5,337 nt of DNA from an uncultured Collinsella sp. (GTDB lineage Bacteria; Actinomycetota; Coriobacteriia; Coriobacteriales; Coriobacteriaceae): assembly GCA_900555745.1 (NCBI GenBank), contig USMH01000085.1:1-5337 (forward strand), read 5' to 3'. The notes beneath the pieces are model-generated. The model searched no databases. It worked only from the letters and a program-made list of their open reading frames with translations, and was not told the origin of the DNA. Position numbers and translations under genes: made by a program. This document shows positions 1 to 4,612 of the stretch, piece by piece. Each line of letters begins with the position of its first letter. Within the stretch, counting starts at the first letter, position 1.

Positions 1-341
1 ATGGTCTCGTCGTTTTGGATCACGCGGAAGCGCTGGGGAAACTTGTTGTCTTGGACGTTTTGCACGTTGACGCGCAACTTGCCGCCTTCCTGCAACTGTG
101 CGACCGGCGCGACCGAGATCGTCATCATGTTGTCGCGGACGATGGCGTCGAGCTCATTCTGGATTTCTTGGCGCGATTTACCCTCTGCCGTCGTGACCGA
201 GGCGCCCGCTTCGGGCACGGGCTGCGACTGCCAGGCGTATAGCCCTACGGCGATGAGGGCGCAGACGATAGCCAGGCAGACAACGACGAGTTTCTTGCGA
301 CACCCCAGTCCTGCAAGGCGGGACGGCTTCTTCGCGCTCAT
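1..341 (-). CDS. Membrane-anchored exported hypothetical protein, C-terminus cut off by the window edge
   Basis: An open frame of 113 codons starts at the ATG complementary to 339-341 and has no stop before the window edge, so the C-terminus is missing. The N-terminus (residues 1-17) is basic and rich in K/R. It is followed by a hydrophobic segment at about residues 18-35 (LVVVCLAIVCALIAVGLYAW region) and then a polar linker, as in a signal anchor or uncleaved signal peptide, so the rest should lie outside the cytoplasm. Residues 55-113 look like a soluble domain with alternating beta-type segments (MMTISVAPVAQLQEGGKLRV and following). This style recalls small Gram-positive exported proteins with an anchor plus one beta-sandwich domain, but I cannot name the family. 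The start overlaps the stop of the upstream 98-aa gene as ATGA, so the two are probably co-transcribed and translationally coupled. The plus-strand frame over the same bases looks like an antisense shadow. Confident that it is a gene, not of its role. Confidence 0.75.
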   Translation of the reverse strand, partial: MSAKKPSRLAGLGCRKKLVVVCLAIVCALIAVGLYAWQSQPVPEAGASVTTAEGKSRQEIQNELDAIVRDNMMTISVAPVAQLQEGGKLRVNVQNVQDNKFPQRFRVIQNDET

Positions 342-634
342 GCGGCGTCCTTGGTGGTGTAGACACGTGCGAACGTGGACGGGTCCGCTCCAAAGAGCAT
401 GTGAAGCATCAGGCGGCGCGAGTAGATGAGCTCGTCGAAGTCGTGAGGGAGCTCGATGTTGTGGATACGCGCGATGTGGTGGGCGAGCGCCGAGAACGAC
501 TCGGGGTCGCAGATAACATCGGTGGTGACGTGGTAGACCGCCGTATCGGGGAACGCCTCTTCGTCGAAAGGCAGGAGATGGGGATCGTCGTCGACCTCGA
601 TGGCGACGCCGTACTGGGGCCAGTAATATGCCAT
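338..634 (-). CDS. Small hypothetical protein, 98 aa
   Basis: The frame starts at the ATG complementary to 632-634. A strong Shine-Dalgarno, AGGGAGG (complement of 640-646), lies 5 nt upstream, which fixes the start. The stop, TGA, overlaps the start of the next minus-strand gene by 4 bp. The product is soluble and acidic, with no signal peptide or membrane segment. It begins MAYYWPQYGVAIEVDDDPH, contains a DPESFSALAHHIARIH segment around residues 43-58, and ends with a helical-looking region. The aromatic-rich start followed by a hydrophobic beta strand ending in acidic residues (IEVDDD) faintly recalls the core strand of restriction-endonuclease-like folds. However, the protein is much shorter than a complete nuclease and no catalytic motif such as ExK can be assigned, so this is not claimed. 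It is the first gene of a probable two-gene operon with the anchored protein at 1-341. I do not recognise the family. Confidence 0.72.
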   Translation of the reverse strand: MAYYWPQYGVAIEVDDDPHLLPFDEEAFPDTAVYHVTTDVICDPESFSALAHHIARIHNIELPHDFDELIYSRRLMLHMLFGADPSTFARVYTTKDAA

Positions 635-655
635 GGGAACCTCCCTGCTTCTGGG

Positions 656-679
656 GCCAAAACTTCCATTGGTTTTGGC
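656..679. promoter_or_regulatory. Perfect 8-bp inverted repeat upstream of the minus-strand pair
   Basis: GCCAAAAC (656-663) and GTTTTGGC (672-679) are exact reverse complements separated by 8 nt. The element ends 9 nt upstream of the Shine-Dalgarno of the 98-aa gene (640-646). It could be an operator with about 16 bp between half-site centres, or an RNA hairpin in the 5' leader that influences translation. No U-tract follows on either strand, which argues against a terminator. The repeat is seen directly; its function is inferred. Confidence 0.45.
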
Positions 680-707
680 TGTCGATGCCGACCGTATCAG
701 TCACTAC

Positions 708-744
708 TTGACCAATTTCTGACCAAATGCTTGACGGATTGACA
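708..744. repeat. Cluster of TTGAC / TGACCAA direct repeats, possible regulator sites
   Basis: TGACCAA occurs at 709-715 and again at 720-726, exactly 11 bp apart, about one helical turn. TTGAC is found at 708-712, 731-735 and 739-743, and CTGAC at 719-723. All copies are in the same orientation within 37 bp. Helically phased direct repeats in a divergent promoter region suggest binding by a transcription factor. Because two of the TTGAC copies also match the -35 consensus, some of the repetition could be simply overlapping promoter elements. Confidence 0.4.
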
Positions 745-760
745 TCTCCGCAGGTAAAAG
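731..760 (+). promoter_or_regulatory. Candidate sigma-70-type promoter for the oxidase-Etf operon
   Basis: TTGACG (731-736, five of six -35 positions) is followed after 18 bp by TAAAAG (755-760, four of six -10 positions). A perfect TTGACA lies at 739-744, but its nearest -10-like hexamer (TAAAAA, 765-770) is 20 bp away, which is too far for an ideal promoter. Either choice would give an untranslated leader of more than 200 nt before the GTG at 981. That is long, so a promoter nearer to the gene is not excluded. Confidence 0.28.
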
Positions 761-788
761 ATGGTAAAAATTACTTCAACTTTTTTCG

Positions 789-823
789 AGCGACAATTGC
801 GCGGTCGCTGGCGGTATGGCGAC
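789..823 (+). other. Two mutually exclusive small hairpins in the operon leader region
   Basis: AGCGAC (789-794) pairs perfectly with GTCGCT (804-809) around a 9-nt loop. The central GTCGC (804-808) can instead pair with GCGAC at 819-823 around a 10-nt loop. The outer segments form a direct repeat, GCGACA, at 790-795 and 819-824. Neither hairpin is followed by a U-tract, so this is not an intrinsic terminator. It may be a DNA-binding site array, a leader RNA structure, or chance in a GC-rich genome. Confidence 0.25.
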
Positions 824-966
824 ATGTGTCAAAAGCATCGTCTGCCGAGGAAACCTTGCCGCTCGCCGAATTGCACGTACGTAAAAATCGCCAATTATGG
901 AGACGGACTCGAACACGTCGACGAAACGATGCGGTAACATCTCCCTGCAAACACTGTAGTTAGCTA

Positions 967-975
967 AAGGGGGAG
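967..975 (+). promoter_or_regulatory. Shine-Dalgarno fixing the GTG start of the dehydrogenase
   Basis: AAAGGGGGA-type sequence (967-975) ends 5 nt before the GTG at 981. An in-frame TAG at 957-959 blocks any upstream extension, and the next in-frame ATG lies inside the conserved N-terminal region. The GTG is therefore the well-supported start. Confidence 0.75.
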
Positions 976-980
976 TTCGC

Positions 981-2582
981 GTGTCGGCAACCATCAAACC
1001 CTTCACCGACGAGTTCGAAGAGTATGGCCGCGATGAGTCTCGCACATCGGGCGAGGCCTCGAGCATCTCGTTTCCGACAACGGAGGACGAGGTGCGCGCC
1101 ATTTTGAAAAAGCTCCATGCCGAGCGTGTCCCGGTGACGGTTCAGGGCGCCCGGACCGGTCTTGCCGCCGGCGCCGTGCCTCATGGCGGTCACATTCTCA
1201 ATACTTCCCGCATGAATCGCTACCTAGGCATTCGCCGCGATGAGCAGGGTCGCTTTCTTTTGCGTGTGGCGCCCGGCGTCGTGCTGTCTGAGCTGCGCAA
1301 GCAACTGGGCAAGAAAGTGCTGCCGACTGCCGGCTGGGACCAGGCATCGCTTGAGGCCTACGAGGAGTTCCAGGAAGCTTCCGAACAATTCTTTCCTACC
1401 GATCCCACCGAGGCATCTGCCTGCCTGGGCGGCATGGCGGCATGCAACGCTTCCGGCGCCCGTAGCTACGCTTACGGCCCCATGCGCCCTCACGTCACGG
1501 GCCTTCATGTCGTGCTGACCGATGGCGACCTGCTCGAGCTTCGCCGTGGCGAGGTTTTTGCACGGGGTCGTCGCCTTTCGCTCGTCACGGTGCAGGGCCG
1601 CACGCTCGAGCTCGACCTCCCCGACTACACCATGCCCAAGACCAAAAATGCTTCGGGCTATTTCGTTGCTGACGATATGGATGCCATCGATCTGTTTATC
1701 GGTGCGTGTGGCACACTTGGCGTCATCACCGAGCTCGAGATTGCCCTGCAGGCGGCGCCTGCGGTCGTTTGGGGCGTGAGCTGCTTCTTTGACAGCGAAG
1801 ATAAGGCCGTGTCCTTCACCGATTCCGTGCGTCCCGTCCTGTCCCACGCGGCTGCCATCGAGTATTTCGATGCGGGCGCCCTGGATATCCTGCGTCGTCA
1901 GCGTGAGCAGTCGACCGCGTTCGCCTCGCTGCCGGCGCTCGACAAAGACGCCAAGGTCTGTGTCTACGTGGAGCTCGACTGCAACGACGAAGCCCAGGCG
2001 ACTGAGGAGCTGTATCACTTGGGGTGGGTACTAGAGCTTGCGGGCGGCAGCGACGATGCGACATGGGTCGCGCGCACCGAGGTCGATCGCGAGTGTCAGC
2101 GATTCTTCCGCCATGCGGTGCCCGAGAGCGTCAACATGCTCATCGACGAGCGTCGCCGCACGGATCCCACCATCACCAAACTGGGCTCGGACATGTCGGT
2201 GCCCAACGCACACTTGGCCGATGTCATCGCCCTTTATCGCCGCACGTTGGCCGAAAGCGGGCTTGAATCTGCCGCCTGGGGACACATCGGTAACAACCAT
2301 CTGCATGTGAACATTCTGCCGCGCGATGCGCAGGATTACCGCCGCGGCGGAGAACTCTTTGCCCAGTGGGCTTCCGAGGTCACGGCCATGGGTGGCGCCG
2401 TCTCCGCCGAACACGGCGTCGGCAAGATCAAGGTGGGCTTCTTGGAGACGATGTACGGTCACGAGGCCATGGTCGAGTCGGCGCGGCTCAAGCTCCAGCT
2501 CGATCCTGCCGGGCAGCTGGGTCGCGGTAACCTGTTTTCGGAGAAGCTCTTGGATGAGCTCGTCCAGAAAGGGGGCGCGTGA
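981..2582 (+). CDS. FAD-linked 2-hydroxyacid (probably lactate) dehydrogenase of an Etf complex, 533 aa
   Basis: This is a flavoprotein of the GlcD / D-lactate dehydrogenase family: an FAD_binding_4 (PCMH-type) domain at about residues 28-260, then an FAD-oxidase C domain at about 262-525. Visible motifs are the FAD pyrophosphate loop VTVQGARTGLAAGAVP (52-67), FFPTDPTEASACLGGMAACN (137-156), GTLGVI (244-249), KLGSDMSVP (400-408), the active-site/metal histidine motif GHIGNNHLHVNILP (434-447) and SAEHGVGK (475-482). No signal peptide or membrane segment is visible, so it should be cytoplasmic. At 533 aa it is longer than the roughly 460-aa GlcD/LctD type, with extra sequence around residues 117-137 and 190-222. 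It opens a tight operon with etfB and etfA, so electrons from the substrate most likely pass from its FAD to EtfAB rather than to quinone or oxygen. Lactate is the likely substrate by analogy with A. woodii LctD. Glycolate, 2-hydroxyglutarate or another hydroxyacid is not excluded. The usual SEGTLG motif reads ACGTLG here (242-247). Confidence 0.9.
   Translation: MSATIKPFTDEFEEYGRDESRTSGEASSISFPTTEDEVRAILKKLHAERVPVTVQGARTGLAAGAVPHGGHILNTSRMNRYLGIRRDEQGRFLLRVAPGVVLSELRKQLGKKVLPTAGWDQASLEAYEEFQEASEQFFPTDPTEASACLGGMAACNASGARSYAYGPMRPHVTGLHVVLTDGDLLELRRGEVFARGRRLSLVTVQGRTLELDLPDYTMPKTKNASGYFVADDMDAIDLFIGACGTLGVITELEIALQAAPAVVWGVSCFFDSEDKAVSFTDSVRPVLSHAAAIEYFDAGALDILRRQREQSTAFASLPALDKDAKVCVYVELDCNDEAQATEELYHLGWVLELAGGSDDATWVARTEVDRECQRFFRHAVPESVNMLIDERRRTDPTITKLGSDMSVPNAHLADVIALYRRTLAESGLESAAWGHIGNNHLHVNILPRDAQDYRRGGELFAQWASEVTAMGGAVSAEHGVGKIKVGFLETMYGHEAMVESARLKLQLDPAGQLGRGNLFSEKLLDELVQKGGA
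2568..2575 (+). promoter_or_regulatory. Shine-Dalgarno that favours the ATG start of etfB
   Basis: AAAGGGGG (2568-2575) lies inside the 3' end of the dehydrogenase gene. It is 9 nt from the ATG at 2585 but only 3 nt from the in-frame GTG at 2579. The spacing favours the ATG. Using the GTG would add only two residues and would create a 4-bp GTGA overlap with the dehydrogenase stop. Confidence 0.6.
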
Positions 2583-2584
2583 AG

Positions 2585-3400
2585 ATGAGCGATTTCCATA
2601 TGGTGGTGTGCGTCAAGGCGGTGCCGGGAAGCACCGAGGTCAAGATGGACCCCAAGACCAATACGATTGTGCGCGATGGCAAACAAGCGGTCATAAATCC
2701 CTTTGACGCGAGCGCTTTGGAATGCGCTCTGGCGCTGAAGGACGACTTTATCGGCTTTGGCATGGATGTGCGCGTGACGGTGGTGTCGATGGGCATCCCC
2801 GCGACCGAATCGCTATTGCGCGACTGCATCGCCCGAGGCGCCGATGACGCACTGCTGCTAACCGATCGCGCCTTTGCAGGTGCCGATACCCTGGCGACCA
2901 CCTATGCTCTCAAATGCGGCATCGAGGCGCTCGACGAGGACTTCGACCTGCTCATCTGCGGCAAGATGGCGGTGGATGGCGATACGGCCCAGATTGGTCC
3001 CGAGCTTGCCGGTGCCTTTGAGATTCCCTGTGTGACCGACGTGAGCTGCGTGCAGAGCGCGGGCTTTTCGACCTGTGGTTCACTGGCGCTTGTTCACGGC
3101 TGCGATGCCGGCGAGGAGACGGTCTATCTTGAGATGCCGTGCGCGATGACGACCGCCAAGGAGATTGGCCAGCTGCGTATGCCGAGCATTGCCGGTATTC
3201 GTGCAGCCGAGGAGGCGGACGTGCGCGTGGTCAACGCTGCCGACGTGCATGCCGACCCCGCGCGCTGCGGCCTTGCCGGCTCGCCGACACAGGTCGTGCG
3301 ATCGTTTGTGCCCGACCGCGACCAAACGTGCGAGACCGTTGACGGAACGGCGTCCGAGCAGGCGGCGAAACTTGCCAAGATCATCGAGGGGATGGCATAG
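2585..3400 (+). CDS. etfB: Electron transfer flavoprotein beta subunit, 271 aa
   Basis: This is an EtfB/FixA family protein of normal length. Family features from the chosen start are: MVVCVKAVPG near the N-terminus (6-15); INPFDASALECALALKD (37-53); a nucleotide-binding region with SMGIPATESLLRDCIARGADDALLLTD (68-94); DGDTAQIGPELAG (131-143), the conserved DTAQxGP nucleotide/flavin-contact motif; and a C-terminal GLAGSPTQVVRSFVP (229-243), which belongs to the arm that embraces EtfA. In bifurcating Etfs this subunit carries the bifurcating FAD where ordinary Etfs hold AMP, and it is the NAD(H) site. That role is inferred here from the operon partners. The start is ATG at 2585, 2 nt after the dehydrogenase stop, chosen for its 9-nt Shine-Dalgarno spacing. 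GTG at 2579 and ATG at 2600 are alternatives. It abuts etfA with no gap and is surely co-transcribed and translationally coupled. Confidence 0.95.
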   Translation: MSDFHMVVCVKAVPGSTEVKMDPKTNTIVRDGKQAVINPFDASALECALALKDDFIGFGMDVRVTVVSMGIPATESLLRDCIARGADDALLLTDRAFAGADTLATTYALKCGIEALDEDFDLLICGKMAVDGDTAQIGPELAGAFEIPCVTDVSCVQSAGFSTCGSLALVHGCDAGEETVYLEMPCAMTTAKEIGQLRMPSIAGIRAAEEADVRVVNAADVHADPARCGLAGSPTQVVRSFVPDRDQTCETVDGTASEQAAKLAKIIEGMA

Positions 3401-4606
3401 ATGAGCGGACTGATTATCGATAGCGAAGCCTGTATCGGCTGCGGTCGCTGCGTTCGCGCCTGTGCCTCGGGCGGCATCGTAGTGGAAGGCGAGCGGCCCA
3501 ACCGTTGCGCCCGCGTAACCGACGGCTGCATCCTATGCGGTGGGTGCGTCGACGCCTGCCCCGTCAACGCCATCTCGATCGAGCGTGACGAGGCCGCTGG
3601 CGCGGTGGACCTTGATGCATATCGAGACATTTGGGTATTCGTGCAGACCGACGAGCACGATACGGTGACTCCCGTTGCCTATGAGCTCATGGGCAAGGGC
3701 CGCGAGCTTGCCGATGCTCGCGGCTGCCGTCTGGTGGCGCTGGTCGGTATGGGCCCCGAGGGTTCTCTCGGTGACCTGGAGCATCTGGTTTGCGCCGGTG
3801 CAGACGAGGTCCTGGTCTGTCGCGACGAGCGTCTGCACCAGAACGATGCGGAGGTCTACGCTCGGCTGATCTGCGATTTGGTGGCAGAGCGCAAGCCCGA
3901 GGCCATTCTGTACGGTGCGACCGCCTTTGGCCGCGAACTGGCACCCGGCGTTGCCGTGCGTTTGCAGACGGGCCTTACGGCTGACTGCACCGTACTTTCG
4001 ATGGATACGGAGACGGGGCTGCTGCAACAGACGCGTCCGGCGTTTGGCGGCAACCTGATGGCCACCATCGTCTGCCCCAATCATCGTCCCCAGATGGCAA
4101 CGGTGCGTCCCGGCATCTTTAAGGCGCCCGACTTTGACTACGGCCGCTCCGGCACGATCACCCAGATATCACTTGCGGATGATGCTAAGGCTCGTGTTGA
4201 GATCTCGATTCCCGCCGAGGAGTGGGGCCAGCAGGCTTCGATCGCCGATGCCGAGCGCCTGGTCGTGGTGGGTCGCGGCATTGGTTCCAAGAAAAACCTG
4301 CCGCTGATGCGAAGGCTCGCCGAGGCTCTGGGGGCCGAGCTTGGCTGCACGCGACCTGTCGTGGAGGCCGGCTGGTTGGAGTATCGCCATCAGATTGGCC
4401 AGACGGGCGTATCGGTTTCGCCCAAGCTTCTCGTGAGTATCGGTGTTTCGGGCGCCATCCAGCATCTTGCCGGCATCGGTGGGGCGGAGTGCATTATCGC
4501 CATCAACGAGGACCCGGATGCCCCCATCTTTGGTGCTGCCCAGTACAAGGTTGTCGGCGATGCCGTCGAGGTCGTCGAGGAGCTGCTGGCCCAGCTTGAG
4601 CGCTAG
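3401..4606 (+). CDS. etfA: Electron transfer flavoprotein alpha subunit with N-terminal two-cluster ferredoxin domain, 401 aa
   Basis: Residues 1-60 form a bacterial ferredoxin-type domain with two cysteine quartets: C11, C14, C17, C21 and C43, C46, C49, C53-P54. Each has the CX2CX2CX3C spacing of a [4Fe-4S] site. After a linker come the EtfA N-terminal domain (about 76-270) and the FAD-binding C-terminal domain (about 285-401). The C-terminal domain has GRGIGSKKNL (291-300), TRP (317-319), HQIGQTGVSV (330-339), SIGVSGAIQHLAG (346-358) and INEDPDAPIFGAAQYKVVGD (368-387), the hallmark FAD-binding segments, all intact. Ordinary EtfA is about 310-340 aa. The extension is what marks LctC-type subunits of the confurcating lactate dehydrogenase of A. 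woodii and similar Etf complexes. The predicted role is to take electrons from reduced ferredoxin through the Fe-S domain and to shuttle electrons on its FAD between EtfB and the dehydrogenase. ATG follows the etfB stop directly, with GAGGGG (3386-3391) 9 nt upstream. Confidence 0.95.
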   Translation: MSGLIIDSEACIGCGRCVRACASGGIVVEGERPNRCARVTDGCILCGGCVDACPVNAISIERDEAAGAVDLDAYRDIWVFVQTDEHDTVTPVAYELMGKGRELADARGCRLVALVGMGPEGSLGDLEHLVCAGADEVLVCRDERLHQNDAEVYARLICDLVAERKPEAILYGATAFGRELAPGVAVRLQTGLTADCTVLSMDTETGLLQQTRPAFGGNLMATIVCPNHRPQMATVRPGIFKAPDFDYGRSGTITQISLADDAKARVEISIPAEEWGQQASIADAERLVVVGRGIGSKKNLPLMRRLAEALGAELGCTRPVVEAGWLEYRHQIGQTGVSVSPKLLVSIGVSGAIQHLAGIGGAECIIAINEDPDAPIFGAAQYKVVGDAVEVVEELLAQLER

Positions 4607-4612
4607 GAGCGC
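4600..4612. other. Short hairpin over a shared convergent stop (CTAG)
   Basis: CTAG at 4603-4606 is its own reverse complement. It provides the TAG stop of etfA on the plus strand and the TAG stop of the HD-domain gene on the minus strand, so the two genes overlap tail to tail by 4 bp. GCGCT (4600-4604) and AGCGC (4608-4612) form a 5-bp inverted repeat around the loop AGG at this point. No U-tract follows in either direction, so I do not call an intrinsic terminator. Transcripts must end inside the neighbouring gene or by another mechanism. Confidence 0.5.

Larger units (their letters stand above)
635..980. other. Divergent intergenic region, about 350 bp, no convincing gene
   Basis: This stretch separates two divergently transcribed units: the minus-strand pair starting at 634 and the plus-strand oxidase/Etf operon starting at 981. 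It is visibly more AT-rich than the flanking genes, especially at 655-800. It must contain promoters for both directions. It holds the inverted repeat at 656-679, the TTGAC/TGACCAA repeat cluster at 708-744, a hairpin set at 789-823 and the Shine-Dalgarno at 967-975. A 78-codon plus-strand frame (727-963) crosses it but has no ribosome binding site and no recognisable product. I find no intrinsic terminator with a U-tract, no tRNA and no riboswitch I can name. Confidence 0.7.

Noticed and set aside
1..429. 142-codon plus-strand frame at the left edge
   Set aside because: It is antisense to the signal-anchor protein and crosses the junction of the two minus-strand genes, which have a clear Shine-Dalgarno and coupled stop/start.
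875..882. Palindrome ACGTACGT (and CGTCGACG at 916-923) upstream of the dehydrogenase
   Set aside because: Short self-complementary octamers of this kind are expected by chance in GC-rich DNA. There is no flanking symmetry and no second copy to suggest an operator.
816..884. 22-codon plus-strand frame in the possible leader of the dehydrogenase operon
   Set aside because: Only a weak GGCGG precedes the ATG, and no repeated-residue or arrest-type peptide signature is visible. This is no better than chance.
896..920. tRNA-like 3' end on the minus strand (GTTCGAGTCC followed by GTCTCC)
   Set aside because: The loop sequence resembles a T-loop, but the flanking bases do not form a 5-bp T-stem, and no anticodon arm or matching acceptor strand is found. 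A tRNA or phage attachment site is not supported.
727..963. 78-codon plus-strand frame in the intergenic region
   Set aside because: No Shine-Dalgarno precedes its ATG, the product has no recognisable motif, composition is unlike the neighbouring genes, and it overlaps the likely promoter elements.
776..1102. 108-codon minus-strand frame across the intergenic region and the dehydrogenase start
   Set aside because: It runs antisense through the conserved N-terminus of the dehydrogenase, and its product shows no family features.
1748..1762. GCAGGC-ggc-GCCTGC perfect hairpin inside the dehydrogenase gene
   Set aside because: It lies in coding sequence with ordinary high-GC codons (Gln-Ala-Ala-Pro-Ala), has no U-tract and no sign of regulatory position.
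1224..2018. Long (264-codon) minus-strand frame inside the dehydrogenase gene
   Set aside because: Antisense shadow typical of high-GC codon bias. The plus-strand frame carries all the conserved FAD-oxidase motifs.
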